Shown here one piece after another: positions 1-9,791 of a DNA stretch of 64,000 nucleotides. The stretch is from Nannocystis bainbridge. Lineage in GTDB: Bacteria; Myxococcota_A; Polyangia; Nannocystales; Nannocystaceae. Both the position numbers and the translations under genes were made by a program. How positions within the stretch are numbered: position 1 is the first letter of the stretch; every line of letters starts with the position of its first letter. The notes below the pieces were generated by a model. It was not told the origin of the DNA, did not search any database, and saw only the letters and a list, made by a program, of their open reading frames with translations. The stretch is taken from positions 927,724 through 991,723 of the forward strand of contig NZ_JAQNDL010000002.1 of the NCBI RefSeq assembly GCF_028368995.1, in the 5' to 3' direction.

Positions 1-1523
1 AACAGGCACTCGAGCCAGCTCTCGGTCTGCGAGTGGGTCTTGAGCTCGAGGCGGTAACGCCGGGCCAGGTCGCGCAGCAGGTTGACCTTTTGGGACAGGT
101 CCGAAAGGCCATCCATGGCCGCCCACTGGAACGGGGTGTGCGGCTTGGGCACGTGCTGCGAGACGCTGACGGTGACGGTGGGCATGCGCTGCAGCTTGAG
201 CTCGCGCGCGACCTCGCGGACCTTGCGGCCGGTCTCGGCGATGCCGACCACGTCCTCCTCGGTCTCGGTCGGCAGGCCCATGATGAAGTACATCTTGATG
301 CGGTCGTAGCCGCGCTCGAAGATCCGCCGCGCCGAGGTCAGGATGTCGTCGTCGCTGACGTTCTTGTTGATGACGTCGCGCATCCGCTGGGTCCCGGCCT
401 CGGGCGCGAAGGTGAGGCCGCTGATGCCGACGCTCTTGATCTCGTCGAGCAGGCCCTCGTTGAGGCCGTAAGCGCGCAAGCTGGCGATGCCGAGCTTGAT
501 CTTGCGGCGCTTGAGCTCGGGCACGAGCTCCTTGATCAGCGGATCGATGCACGAGACGTCGGCGGTGCTCAGCGCGGTGAGGCTGGTCTCGGAGAAGCCG
601 GCCGCCTCGACGCCGTCGAGCACGGCCTTGACGATCTGCTTGGGGTCGCGCTCGCGGACCGGGCGGTAGATGATGCCGGCCTGGCAGAACCGGCAGCCCT
701 CGGTGCAGCCGCGGGTGATCTCGACGGAGGCGCGATCGAAGATGGCCTCGGCGTAGGGGATCGGGAACCGCGTGGGGAAGGGGAAGCGATCGAGATCGCG
801 CACGTAGACGCGACCGACCCGCGCGGGCACGCCGAGCGCTCGACCCTCCTCGGTCGGGCCGGTGACGACGAGCAGCTCGCTCCGCTCGTCGCGCTCGACG
901 GCGTAGAAGGTGGGCGCGTAGATGCCGGGCGTGCGGGCGGCGGCGGCCAGGATCTCGCGCCGCGACCGACCTTCGCTACGCATGCGGCCGATCGTGCGCA
1001 GGAGGTCGGGCAGGACCTCCTCGGCCTCGCCGACGAGGAAGAGATCGACGAAGGCGGCCAGCGGCTCGGGGTGCGTGGCCGTGGGCCCGCCCGCGAGCAC
1101 GATCGGGTCGGCGTCGCCTCGCGCGTCGCTGCGCAGCGGGATCCCGCCGAGTTCGAGGTTGAGGAGGACGTTGGTGTAGCTGAGCTCGTACTGCAGGCTG
1201 AAGCCGACGACGTCGAACTCACGCAGCGGGGTGGCGGTCTCGAGGCTGACGAGCGGGAGACCCCGCGCACGCAGCTCGGCCTCCATGTCGGTCCACGGGC
1301 TGAACGCGCGCTCGCACACGAGGTCGTCGTGCTTGTTGACGAGGTCGTAGAGGATGCGCGTGCCGAGGTGGCTCATGCCGATCTCGTAGAGATCGGGGAA
1401 GGCGAGGACGAAGCGACACGCGAGCCCGGCGCCCGACTTGCGGATCTGCTGCTCTTCGCCGCCGAGGTAGCGCCCGGGCTTTTCCACGCGCCCGAGGAAT
1501 TCGGCATAAGGATGTTCTGCCAT
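1..1523 (-). CDS. B12-binding-type radical SAM protein (TIGR03960-like), partial
   Basis: The minus-strand frame is open from an ATG at 1521-1523 to the left edge, so the C-terminal part is missing. The first ~250 residues look like the cobalamin-binding-like domain of the TIGR03960 family (AFPDLYEIGMSHLG near the start, then VLAGGPTATHPEP). A radical SAM core follows, with the cluster motif CTEGCRFCQAG near residue 270. It is expected to bind a 4Fe-4S cluster and S-adenosylmethionine; the reaction of this family is not established, and members are often fused or adjacent to a DUF2344 protein. It is divergent from the J-protein gene, with about 96 bp between the two starts. Family assignment is by eye; the radical SAM call is firm. 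Confidence 0.85.
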   Translation of the reverse strand, partial: MAEHPYAEFLGRVEKPGRYLGGEEQQIRKSGAGLACRFVLAFPDLYEIGMSHLGTRILYDLVNKHDDLVCERAFSPWTDMEAELRARGLPLVSLETATPLREFDVVGFSLQYELSYTNVLLNLELGGIPLRSDARGDADPIVLAGGPTATHPEPLAAFVDLFLVGEAEEVLPDLLRTIGRMRSEGRSRREILAAAARTPGIYAPTFYAVERDERSELLVVTGPTEEGRALGVPARVGRVYVRDLDRFPFPTRFPIPYAEAIFDRASVEITRGCTEGCRFCQAGIIYRPVRERDPKQIVKAVLDGVEAAGFSETSLTALSTADVSCIDPLIKELVPELKRRKIKLGIASLRAYGLNEGLLDEIKSVGISGLTFAPEAGTQRMRDVINKNVSDDDILTSARRIFERGYDRIKMYFIMGLPTETEEDVVGIAETGRKVREVARELKLQRMPTVTVSVSQHVPKPHTPFQWAAMDGLSDLSQKVNLLRDLARRYRLELKTHSQTESWLECL

Positions 1524-1619
1524 GACGAGCCGCTCTTTTAGCCGAAATGGCGCGTCCGCACCACCGCGTCCGCGCCGGGCGCACCGCCCCCCTTGCCGCG
1601 GGCCGCGTGTGACCCAAGA

Positions 1620-2627
1620 ATGCCTGCCGTGAAGGACCTGTACTCAGTCCTGGGCGTGCCGCGCACCGCCGACGAGAAAGAGATCAAGCGGGCGTTCCGC
1701 AAGCTGACTCAGCAGCATCACCCGGACAAGAACCCGGGCGACAAGCAGGCAGAGGAGAAATTCAAGGAGATGTCCGGCGCCTACGAGGTGCTGGGCGACG
1801 CTCAGCGGCGCAAGAACTACGACGAGTTCGGCGACATGAGCCTGACGCAGGGCTTCGATCCGGAGCGCGCGCGCGCCTATCAGCAGGCGACCCGCGGCGG
1901 CGGTGGCGGTCGCCGGCGCGCCGGGCCGGCCGGGTTCGGCGGCGGCGGCGGGTTTGACGCCGACGGCCAGTTCAATTTCCAGAACTTCGGCGACGCGCGC
2001 GGGGTGTCGTTCGACGACCTGCTGTCGCAGCTGTTCGGCGGCGGGCGCGTGGTCGACCCTGCTGCCCGCGGCGGTCGCGGGCGACCGGTCAGCACCCGCG
2101 GGAACGACATCGAGGGCGAGATCACGATCGATTTCCCGCAGCTGCTGCGCGGGGCCGTGATCCCGCTGCGCATCGAGTCGCAGACAGGGGGCTCGCGCAC
2201 GCTCGACGTCAAGGTGCCGGTCGGGATCGCCGACGGCGGCAAGCTGCGTCTTCGCGGTCAGGGCGGCCCGGGCGACCCGCCGGGCGACATTCTATTGACG
2301 GTGAAGGTCGCGCCGCATCCGCGCCTCAAGCGCGATGGCAACAACCTGCAGATGAGTCTGCCCGTGACCGCGCTCGAGGCGGTGCGCGGCGGCCCGGTCG
2401 ACATCCCGACGCCGGCCGGGGCGGTGACGTTGAAGCTCAAGCCCGGCAGTCAGAACGGGCAGACGCTGCGGCTCAAGGGCAAGGGCATCGCGCCGGCGAA
2501 CGGCGAGGCGGGCGACCTGCTGGTGACGCTCGACGTGCGCCTCCCCACCGCGGCCGACCCTGAGCTGACAGCCGCGCTCGAGCGCCTGCAGGGGCACGAG
2601 AACGTGCGCGCCGACCTCGAGCTGTAG
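1620..2627 (+). CDS. J-domain co-chaperone, CbpA-like (DnaJ without zinc finger)
   Basis: Co-chaperone that stimulates DnaK ATPase and delivers substrates. About 335 aa. The J domain occupies residues ~4-70 with the HPD tripeptide (HHPDKNPGD). A Gly/Phe-rich stretch follows (~residues 95-150), then two beta-sandwich substrate-binding domains (~170-330). The four CxxCxGxG zinc motifs of true DnaJ are absent, so it is type II (CbpA-like). I chose ATG 1620 because the J domain starts right after it; an upstream TTG at 1593 would add nine unsupported residues. lipA starts 20 bp downstream on the same strand, so the two may be cotranscribed. Confidence 0.93.
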   Translation: MPAVKDLYSVLGVPRTADEKEIKRAFRKLTQQHHPDKNPGDKQAEEKFKEMSGAYEVLGDAQRRKNYDEFGDMSLTQGFDPERARAYQQATRGGGGGRRRAGPAGFGGGGGFDADGQFNFQNFGDARGVSFDDLLSQLFGGGRVVDPAARGGRGRPVSTRGNDIEGEITIDFPQLLRGAVIPLRIESQTGGSRTLDVKVPVGIADGGKLRLRGQGGPGDPPGDILLTVKVAPHPRLKRDGNNLQMSLPVTALEAVRGGPVDIPTPAGAVTLKLKPGSQNGQTLRLKGKGIAPANGEAGDLLVTLDVRLPTAADPELTAALERLQGHENVRADLEL

Positions 2628-2647
2628 AGGTCGCCGCGTGCTATGCC

Positions 2648-3619
<972 letters not shown>

Positions 3620-3630
3620 TGTGGTTTTTG

Positions 3631-3669
3631 GGACATGCCCCGAAGGGCATGTCCGTCGAGACATGTCCG
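3631..3669. repeat. Dispersed GGACATGTCC inverted repeat
   Basis: Perfect 10-bp stem with a CGAA loop: GGACATGCCC (3631-3640) pairs with GGGCATGTCC (3645-3654). A further GACATGTCC arm lies at 3660-3668. It sits in the 70-bp gap between lipA and the GST gene, 12 bp after the lipA stop. No T-run follows, so a terminator role is uncertain. The GST frame is open through it, but the Shine-Dalgarno-like GGAGG downstream places the start after the repeat. Confidence 0.9.
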
Positions 3670-3689
3670 TGAAGACCTGGAGGACCCCG

Positions 3690-4349
3690 ATGCAGCTCGA
3701 GCTGATCAGCCACGCCCTGTGCCCGTTCGTCCACCGCGCCTGCATCATGCTGCGCGAGAAGGGGGTCGAGTACAGCCGCCGCGACATCGACCTCGACAAC
3801 AAGCCGGAGTGGTTCTTGGCCCTGTCGCCGCGCGGCAAGGTGCCGGTGCTGGTGGCCGACGGGACGCCGCTGTTCGAGTCGGCGGCGATCGTCGAGTTCC
3901 TCGACGAGACCCACCCGCCGCCGGTGATCCCGACCGAGCCGTTCGCGCGGGCGCGCGGGCGGGCGTGGGTCGAGGTCGCCAGCGATCTGCTGATGGCGCA
4001 GTACCGGGTCTACATGGCGGCGACGCAGGCGGACTTCGAGGCGGCGGCCAAGACGGCGACGGCGGCGCTGGGCCGCTACGACGATGCGCTGCGCAAGGGC
4101 GACCTGGCGGCGGACGAGTTCAAGCTGGTCGAGGTGGCGGCGGCGCCGGCGATGTTCCGCTTCGCGCTGCTGGCCGACCACGCCGGCTGGGCGTTCTGGC
4201 CGGCGGGCTCGCAGGTCGAGGCGTGGGCGCGACGCCTGGCGAGCCGGCCGTCGGTGACTTCGTCGGTGGCCGAGGACTTCGCCGAGAAGTTCCTGAAGCT
4301 GCTGGCCGACAAGAACAGCTACATGCTGAAGACCCGCCCGACGGCCTGA
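3690..4349 (+). CDS. Glutathione S-transferase family protein
   Basis: About 219 aa with a thioredoxin-fold N-terminal domain (~1-78) containing ALCPFVHRACIML, where the Cys-Pro-Phe-Val-His arrangement resembles omega/dehydroascorbate-reductase-type GSTs. The conserved cis-Pro segment (GKVPVLVADG) and the glutathione gamma-Glu site (FESAAIVEFLDE) follow. An all-helical C-terminal domain spans ~90-215. I chose ATG 3690 because GGAGG lies about 6 nt upstream; the longer in-frame start at 3621 would translate the palindromic repeat. Fourteen bases separate it from the DsbA-like gene, so the pair probably forms a thiol-redox operon. The substrate is unknown. Confidence 0.9.
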   Translation: MQLELISHALCPFVHRACIMLREKGVEYSRRDIDLDNKPEWFLALSPRGKVPVLVADGTPLFESAAIVEFLDETHPPPVIPTEPFARARGRAWVEVASDLLMAQYRVYMAATQADFEAAAKTATAALGRYDDALRKGDLAADEFKLVEVAAAPAMFRFALLADHAGWAFWPAGSQVEAWARRLASRPSVTSSVAEDFAEKFLKLLADKNSYMLKTRPTA

Positions 4350-4362
4350 GAGGAGCGTCCCC

Positions 4363-4977
4363 ATGCACATCGACATCGTGTCCGACATCGCCTGCCCGTG
4401 GTGCTTCATCGGCATCGAGCGGCTCGAGCGCGCGCTGGCCGAGACGGGGGCCGAGGCGACGGTGACGCTGCACCCGTTCCTGCTCGACCCCGACGGGCCC
4501 GACAGCGGGACCGACCTGCGCGAGCGCCTGCGCCAGAAGTTCGGCGGCGACCCGACGCCGGCGTTCGCCAACGTCGAGCGCGCGGCCCGAGAGTCGGGCA
4601 TCGCGCTCGACTTCGCGAAGGTGCACATGGGCTACCCGACGCTGCGGGCGCACACGCTGCTGCGCCACTCGGTTGCCAAGGGGAGCCAGCGGGCGCTGTC
4701 GCGGGCGCTGTTCGCGGCCTACTTCCTCGAGGGCAAGAACATCGCCGACCCGGCGGTGCTGGCCGAACTGGCGGCGCCGCACGGGTTCGCCGCGGAGGAG
4801 GTTGCGGCGCTGGTCGGCGATGCGCGCGAGCTGGCCGAGACGCGCCAGGAGGCCGAACACGCGGCCCGCAACGGGGTCCGCGGGGTGCCGCTGTTCATCT
4901 TCGACGGTCGCACGGCGCTGTCGGGGGCGCAGCCGGAGGCGGTGTTCCGCGAGACGATCCGCAAGGCCGCGGGCTGA
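4363..4977 (+). CDS. DsbA/FrnE-family thiol oxidoreductase
   Basis: 204 aa. The N terminus (MHIDIVSDIACPWCFIGI) carries the CPWC active site (residues 11-14) typical of FrnE and of the DsbA-like/2-hydroxychromene-2-carboxylate isomerase group. The helical insert and the late cis-Pro segment (NGVRGVPLFIFDG, ~166-178) are present, so the domain is complete. No signal peptide is visible, so it should be a cytoplasmic dithiol oxidoreductase or isomerase. It lies directly after the GST gene in the same direction. FrnE homologues take part in disulfide chemistry in polyketide producers and in oxidative-stress responses; which applies here is open. Confidence 0.92.
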   Translation: MHIDIVSDIACPWCFIGIERLERALAETGAEATVTLHPFLLDPDGPDSGTDLRERLRQKFGGDPTPAFANVERAARESGIALDFAKVHMGYPTLRAHTLLRHSVAKGSQRALSRALFAAYFLEGKNIADPAVLAELAAPHGFAAEEVAALVGDARELAETRQEAEHAARNGVRGVPLFIFDGRTALSGAQPEAVFRETIRKAAG

Positions 4978-5079
4978 GCGGGCGCGTCAGGCGAGGGCGC
5001 CGAGGGCGAGCGACGTGCGCGCCGGCGACGGCGAGCTGCGTGCGCGCCGGTCATGGTCGGAGCGCGTGAGATGGCTTTT

Positions 5080-5157
5080 CGAGCATGTCCTGATGGGCAT
5101 GCTCGAGGCGACATGTCGATCGGGGCATGCTCCCGAAATCATGTCCCGAGAGACAGC
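5080..5157. repeat. Dispersed inverted-repeat cluster between convergent genes
   Basis: The first unit is CGAGCATGTCC (5080-5090), TGAT loop, GGGCATGCTCG (5095-5105), an 11-bp stem with one G-T pair. More arms follow: GACATGTCG near 5110, GGGCATGCTCCC near 5124, and ATGTCCCGAGAGACAG at 5141-5156. The last unit overlaps the 3' end of the UPF0462 gene and supplies its stop codon. Confidence 0.85.
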
Positions 5158-5675
5158 TGCCGCACCAAGTCCGGATCGAGCGGCTCGCTGACGTCGGGGC
5201 GGTGGAAATCGGGGCGCAGGCCGCCGGCGGGCAGGGCGGAGAGGTAGCGGCGCGCGTCGCCCTGGCCGTGGATCGCGTGGGCGTTGCAGCGGGCCAGGCC
5301 GGGCGGGAGCAGGTCGGCAGGGACGGTCGCGCGACCGCGCCAGCGGCCGCCGGCAAGCGCGTCGGCGACGAACTCGACAGCGACGGTGGCGACGAGGTTG
5401 CGGACGCCGTGCAGCTGGAGCGCGAGCGAGTGGCCGTGCGGGCCGAACTCGAGCTCGAGGTAGCGATCGCCGGGGGCGTGGAGGAACAGCTCGACGACCT
5501 CGAAATTCCACAGGCCCGGGGTCGAGCCGGGCGGCGAGGGCGGCGGCGGATCGCGGTGAAACGGGGCGTCGATCGTCAGCTCGAGCGCGCCGGGGCGAGC
5601 GCGGAGCTCGAGGGTGGTTCGTTCGACAGGCGCCGCCGGGCGGCCGTCCCACGTGCGGTCGATGACGAGGTGCAC
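5139..5675 (-). CDS. UPF0462 (C4orf33-like) family protein
   Basis: 178 aa with a pattern I recognise from the animal UPF0462/C4orf33 family: TWDG near the N terminus, IDAPFHRDPPPP, LWNFEVVELFL, YLELEFGPHGHSLALQL, NAHAIHG and a late DFHR. The fold should be beta-rich, but the biochemical function is unknown in any organism as far as I know. There is no signal peptide or membrane segment. The last codons (LSLGT and stop) are read through a copy of the dispersed palindrome, so the gene end was shaped by the repeat. It converges on the DsbA-like gene and lies 15 bp downstream of the rhomboid-like gene. Confidence 0.8.
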   Translation of the reverse strand: MHLVIDRTWDGRPAAPVERTTLELRARPGALELTIDAPFHRDPPPPSPPGSTPGLWNFEVVELFLHAPGDRYLELEFGPHGHSLALQLHGVRNLVATVAVEFVADALAGGRWRGRATVPADLLPPGLARCNAHAIHGQGDARRYLSALPAGGLRPDFHRPDVSEPLDPDLVRQLSLGT

Positions 5676-5690
5676 GCGGCCAGGGTAGCG

Positions 5691-7823
5691 TCAGTCGGCG
5701 CGCACGGCGTCGCCGAGGATCGCCGAGTACAGCGCGGCGGCCGGATCGAGCGCGGCGGCGGGGGCGGCCAGCAGGAGCACGGCGTGGTCGCCGAGGCGGC
5801 GCTCGACGAGGCGGGCGATGGTCTCGCCGTTGCGCTGCAGCGTGTAGTTGGTGAAGCCGGCGAAGGCGGCCTCGGGATCGGCCTCGGGGCGCAGGACGAG
5901 CTCGTGCGCGAGGGCCGGGGCGAGGACGAACAGAGCGCTGCCCTCGGCGGGGGCGTCGGGCACGACCACGAACTCGACGAGGTGGCCGCCGCGCAGCGCC
6001 TGGGTGTCGAGCCAGCCAGGGAACACCTGCAGCAGCGGGTGGCGGCGCTCGCCAGCTTCGACGCGCTCGAAGCTGGTCGGCAGCGCGAGCGCGACGCCGT
6101 TCTCGACGACGCGGAGCTCGCGGTGGGCAGCGGCGAAGGCGATCGGATCTTCGCGCGAGACCTGGACGGCGCCGAGGCCGACGACGGCGATCGCGGCCAG
6201 GCACAGGCCGGCCAGCGGCTTGCGGGTCCAGCCGGGGAGGGTCGGTGGCAGCAGCAGGGTCAGCGCGGAGGCGACGAAGGCAGCTGTCCCGAGAGACAGG
6301 GGCGTCGAGCGCAGGCCGTAGACCCCGGGGATGCAGGCGAACACGTGCGCGCCGAGCAGGAAGAGCAGGGTGAGGACGACGCTGCGGCGCACCGTCGAGA
6401 GCAGGCCCGGGGTGCGCGCGGGCAGCAGCGTCCACAAGGTGGCGACCAGCACGGCGACCGCGAGGGCGTTGCCGCCGCCGATGACCTGGGCCGGATCGGG
6501 GTCGGCGACCGCGGCGGCCCACATGCCGGCGGCGCTGCCGAGGATGGCGATCAGGCCGGTGCGGGCCCAGCCGTGGATGCGCTCGAGCACATGTCCTGCG
6601 AGCCAGATCGAGTAGCAGTCGAGCAGCAGGCCGACGAGGTCGGCGTGCACGAACGGGGCGGTGAAGAGGCGGCCCCAGCTGCCGGCGCGCCACAGCTCGC
6701 CGGTCAGGGCGCCGGCGCGGAGCAGGCCGACGCCGGCCCAGCCGGCCGCGAGCGTGACCACGTACCAACCGGCCGAGACGGCGATCAGGGCGGTGGTCAT
6801 GATCAGCGGCTGCAGCCGGCGGGCCCCGCCGCGCTCGCGCAGGGCGGCGCGGAAGCGTTCGCCGACGGCCTGGACGAACTCCTGCAGATCGTCGTCGAAC
6901 GCCGGCGCGGGCTCGTCGACGTGGGCGCGCACGGTGCGAGCGGCGGCGGCGAGGCGGGTCTCGCTGCGGCGCGCGAGCCCGGGGACCTGCTGCAGCAACG
7001 CGTCGGCGCGCTGCGGATCGCCGGCGCGGGCGGCGGCGATCCCGAGGAACAGCGTGGCTGTCCCCGGGGACAGGCCGAGCCGGCGCCCGCGGTCGCGCAC
7101 CAACGCGTCCTCGACGACGCCGAGCGCCCCGGAGTGGGCGAGGAAGGTGAGGCGCGCCTGGGCCAGCAGCTCGGCGGCGCCGGCCTCGCTGCCGAGCGGG
7201 CCGTCCTCGATCGAGCGCAGCAGCGCGGCCGCGGCGTCGTGACGCCCGAGCTCGCCGAAGGCGCGCAAGATCCCGAGCGCCAGCGTCGGCCGGACCGCGG
7301 CGTAGCTCGGGTGGAAGTGACTCTCGTAGTGCGTCACCGCCTCGCTCCAGCGGTGGTCGAACAGCAGCATCGCCACGATCTGCTCGTGGATCACCGCCAG
7401 CTCGGCCGGCTCCTCGGCGGCGGCGACGAGGCCGCGGAAGTGGGCCAGCGCCGCGTCGACGCCGTCGCGGTCGAGCAGGGCGAAGCCGCGGAGGATCTGC
7501 TGCTGACGCCCGAGGCCGGCGCCGGGCATCAACATGGCTCGAAGACCAGACAGGCGCACGGCCAGGCGCGGGCGGCCGAGCGCGAACATCTGCCGGGCCC
7601 CGCGCTCGAGCAGCGCCGGGGCGACCACCGTCAGGCCGCACAGACAGATGACGACGGTCCCGAGGTAGCGGTCCTCGTAGACGATCGCGGTGAAGGCCAG
7701 CACGAGCTGCAGCCCCAGCACCGCCGCGTAGCCCCGCGGGCCGCCCGGTCGGCGGATCGTGCGGAGCAGGACCATGGCGAGGACCAGCCCCGCGAGGACC
7801 AGGAGGTTGTGATAGAGCGCCAA
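5691..7823 (-). CDS. TPR-containing, rhomboid-like membrane protein, probably inactive
   Basis: 710 aa. Two hydrophobic segments (~5-65) are followed by a helical, TPR-like soluble region (~80-300), then about six hydrophobic segments (~345-580) and a soluble C-terminal domain (~590-710). The membrane part has a rhomboid layout: RLFTAPFVHADLVGLLLD at the L1/TM2 position and GAHVFACIPG at the second catalytic position. The serine motif GxSG is replaced by GGGNALA (Asn near residue 451), so protease activity is unlikely. The start is TTG with AAGG 7 nt upstream. It lies 7 bp downstream of accA and probably ends the mutL-miaA-accA operon. Palindromes at 6284-6299 and 7058-7073 are read in frame. 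Confidence 0.75.
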   Translation of the reverse strand: MALYHNLLVLAGLVLAMVLLRTIRRPGGPRGYAAVLGLQLVLAFTAIVYEDRYLGTVVICLCGLTVVAPALLERGARQMFALGRPRLAVRLSGLRAMLMPGAGLGRQQQILRGFALLDRDGVDAALAHFRGLVAAAEEPAELAVIHEQIVAMLLFDHRWSEAVTHYESHFHPSYAAVRPTLALGILRAFGELGRHDAAAALLRSIEDGPLGSEAGAAELLAQARLTFLAHSGALGVVEDALVRDRGRRLGLSPGTATLFLGIAAARAGDPQRADALLQQVPGLARRSETRLAAAARTVRAHVDEPAPAFDDDLQEFVQAVGERFRAALRERGGARRLQPLIMTTALIAVSAGWYVVTLAAGWAGVGLLRAGALTGELWRAGSWGRLFTAPFVHADLVGLLLDCYSIWLAGHVLERIHGWARTGLIAILGSAAGMWAAAVADPDPAQVIGGGNALAVAVLVATLWTLLPARTPGLLSTVRRSVVLTLLFLLGAHVFACIPGVYGLRSTPLSLGTAAFVASALTLLLPPTLPGWTRKPLAGLCLAAIAVVGLGAVQVSREDPIAFAAAHRELRVVENGVALALPTSFERVEAGERRHPLLQVFPGWLDTQALRGGHLVEFVVVPDAPAEGSALFVLAPALAHELVLRPEADPEAAFAGFTNYTLQRNGETIARLVERRLGDHAVLLLAAPAAALDPAAALYSAILGDAVRAD

Positions 7824-7830
7824 GCCGACC

Positions 7831-8790
7831 TTAACTCTGCAGCTCCACGTGACCCATGCGCCGGAACTTGGCGTAGCGCCGCTCGAGGCGGTCCTCGACC
7901 GAGAGCGCGGCGAGCTCGCCGAAGTGGCGGCGCAGGGTGTCGTGGAGCGCCGCGGCGGTGCCCGGGAGGCCGCGGTGGGCGCCGCCCAGGGTCTCGGGCA
8001 CGATCTCGTCGCAGATGCCGAGGCCGACCAGGTCCTGCGCGGTCATCTTGAGCTGCTCGGCGGCGATGCGCTCGGCCTCGGCGTCCTTCCACAGGATCGA
8101 GGCGCAGCCGCGCGGCGAGATGACCGAGTAGACCGCGTGCTCGAGCATGAGGATCCGGTCGGTGACGCCGATGGCCAGCGCGCCGCCGGAGCCGCCCTCG
8201 CCGATGACGACCGAGATCGAGGGCACGCGCAGGCCGGCCATCAGCTCGAGGCAGGTGGCGATGGCCTCGGCCTGGCCGCGCTCCTCGGCGCCGATGCCCG
8301 GGTAGGCGCCGGCGGTGTCGATGAGGCAGAGCAGCGGCAGGCGGAACTGGTCGGCCATCTTCATCAGCCGCTGGGCCTTGCGGTAGCCCTCGGGGCGCGC
8401 CATCCCGAAGTTGCGGTGGAGGTTCTCCTTGGTGTTGCGGCCCTTCTGCTGGCCGAGCACCACCACGGAGCGGCCGTCGAGGCGGGCGATGCCGCCGACG
8501 ATCGCGGGGTCGTCACCAAAGGCGCGGTCGCCCTTGAGCTCGACGAAGTCGGTGAGCATCTCGCCGATGTAGTCGAGCGTGTAGGGGCGGTCGGGGTGCT
8601 TGGCCAGCTGCAGCTGCTCCCACGGCGTGAGCGTGGCGAACCGCTCGCGCTGCAGCTCGGCGGCCTTCTGCTCGAGCCTGGCGATCTCGTCGGCCATCTC
8701 GCCGCTGGCGCCGCTCAGATCCTTGAGCTCGCGGATCTTCGTCTCGAGCTCGACGATCGGGCGCTCGAACTCCAATACTTTGCCGCTCAT
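7831..8790 (-). CDS. accA: Acetyl-CoA carboxylase carboxyltransferase subunit alpha
   Basis: Alpha subunit of the acetyl-CoA carboxylase carboxyltransferase, which with AccD moves CO2 from biotin-BCCP to acetyl-CoA in the first step of fatty acid synthesis. 319 aa, the usual length. Recognisable blocks are an N-terminal helix pair (FERPIVELETKIREL), GDRAFGDDPAIVGGIARLDG, GQQKGRNTKENLHRNFGM, IDTAGAYPGIGAEERGQAEA and the oxyanion-hole segment GEGGSGGALAIGV. The start ATG overlaps the miaA stop by 4 bases (ATGA type), indicating translational coupling. accD is not in this window. Confidence 0.97.
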   Translation of the reverse strand: MSGKVLEFERPIVELETKIRELKDLSGASGEMADEIARLEQKAAELQRERFATLTPWEQLQLAKHPDRPYTLDYIGEMLTDFVELKGDRAFGDDPAIVGGIARLDGRSVVVLGQQKGRNTKENLHRNFGMARPEGYRKAQRLMKMADQFRLPLLCLIDTAGAYPGIGAEERGQAEAIATCLELMAGLRVPSISVVIGEGGSGGALAIGVTDRILMLEHAVYSVISPRGCASILWKDAEAERIAAEQLKMTAQDLVGLGICDEIVPETLGGAHRGLPGTAAALHDTLRRHFGELAALSVEDRLERRYAKFRRMGHVELQS

Positions 8791-9791
8791 GTCAGGTCCC
8801 CCGCGAGGAAGGCCGCGGCCTCGGCGGCGATGACGTCGGCCTCGCGCTCCAGCTCGACCTGGCCCATGAGCCAGATCGGCCGCGTGACCGCGATCCGGCG
8901 ATCGACGGCCAGCTGGTGGCGGAAGTAGGTGCGCTGGCGCCGGGCGTAGCGCCGCGTCTGCTGCTTGATGGCAGCGACGGCGTCGCCGAGGCTGAGGCCG
9001 GCGAGGTGATCGAGGATCTGGCGATAGCCGAGGCTTCCCATGGATCGATGGCGCGAATCATACCCAGCAGCGACGAGGTTGGACACCTCGGCGACGAGGC
9101 CCGCGCGGATCATCGCGTCGCAGCGGTCATCGATCGCGCGGTCGAGCGCGGTGTACTCGGGCTCGAGCACGACGGTGGCGAGGCGAGCTCGCGCACGCGG
9201 CGGGTCTTCGGCGCGGACGAGGCTCACGGGTCGATCATGCGCTTCGCACAGCCACAGGGCTCGCAGGGCGCGCACGACGTTGCGCGGGTGGATCGCGGCG
9301 GCGGCTTCGGGATCACGGCGCTGCAGCTCCGCGTGCACGGCGCCCGCTCCCTCGCGCTCGCGTGCTTCCCACTGCGCGGTGAAGGCGGCGCGCCGCGGAT
9401 CGCTCGCAGGGGCGTCGGCGACCGGATCGGCGCCGCTGTGCGTGTGCGTGACGGCGCGGAGGTAGAACCCGGTGCCGCCGGTGAACAGCCCTGGGCCGCG
9501 CGCGAGCAACTGCCAGGCGGACGACTGGTAATCTCCGGCGCTGAAGTCGGCGTCGGGATCGACGAGGTCGAGCAAGAAGTGCGGCACGCGCTCGCGCGTG
9601 GCCGCGTCGACCTTGGCGGAGCCGATGTCGAGGCCGCGATAGACCTGCACCGAGTCGCAGCAGAAGATCGGCAAGCGCAGGCGTTCGGCCAGCGCGACCG
9701 CGAGGCGTGATTTTCCAGACGCGGTCGGCCCGACGACGGCGAGCAGGCGCGGCAGATCGTGCGCGCGATCCATCGCGTCGTCGGCGGTCAT
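8787..9791 (-). CDS. miaA: tRNA dimethylallyltransferase
   Basis: Adds a dimethylallyl group to N6 of A37 in tRNAs reading UNN codons. 334 aa. The P-loop GPTASGKSRLAVALA (~residues 20-34), the DSVQVYRGLDIGSAK block (~47-61) with the catalytic Asp, PHFLLD, GGTGFYLRA and a late QTRRYARRQRTYFR are all typical. ATG 9791 overlaps the mutL stop by 4 bases; an internal ATG at 9773 (MDRAHD) is an alternative start. The mutL-miaA order is the same as in enterobacteria, here extended by accA through a second 4-base overlap. Confidence 0.97.
   Translation of the reverse strand: MTADDAMDRAHDLPRLLAVVGPTASGKSRLAVALAERLRLPIFCCDSVQVYRGLDIGSAKVDAATRERVPHFLLDLVDPDADFSAGDYQSSAWQLLARGPGLFTGGTGFYLRAVTHTHSGADPVADAPASDPRRAAFTAQWEAREREGAGAVHAELQRRDPEAAAAIHPRNVVRALRALWLCEAHDRPVSLVRAEDPPRARARLATVVLEPEYTALDRAIDDRCDAMIRAGLVAEVSNLVAAGYDSRHRSMGSLGYRQILDHLAGLSLGDAVAAIKQQTRRYARRQRTYFRHQLAVDRRIAVTRPIWLMGQVELEREADVIAAEAAAFLAGDLT

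Noticed and set aside
1593..1619. TTG 1593 as the start of the J-protein.
   Set aside because: ATG 1620 begins just before the J domain; the extra residues are unsupported.
3621..3689. N-terminal extension of the GST protein read through the palindrome.
   Set aside because: The GST fold begins at ATG 3690, which has a good ribosome site.
5127..8051. A 974-codon plus-strand frame over the UPF0462, rhomboid-like and accA genes.
   Set aside because: It is antisense to recognisable proteins and low in complexity.
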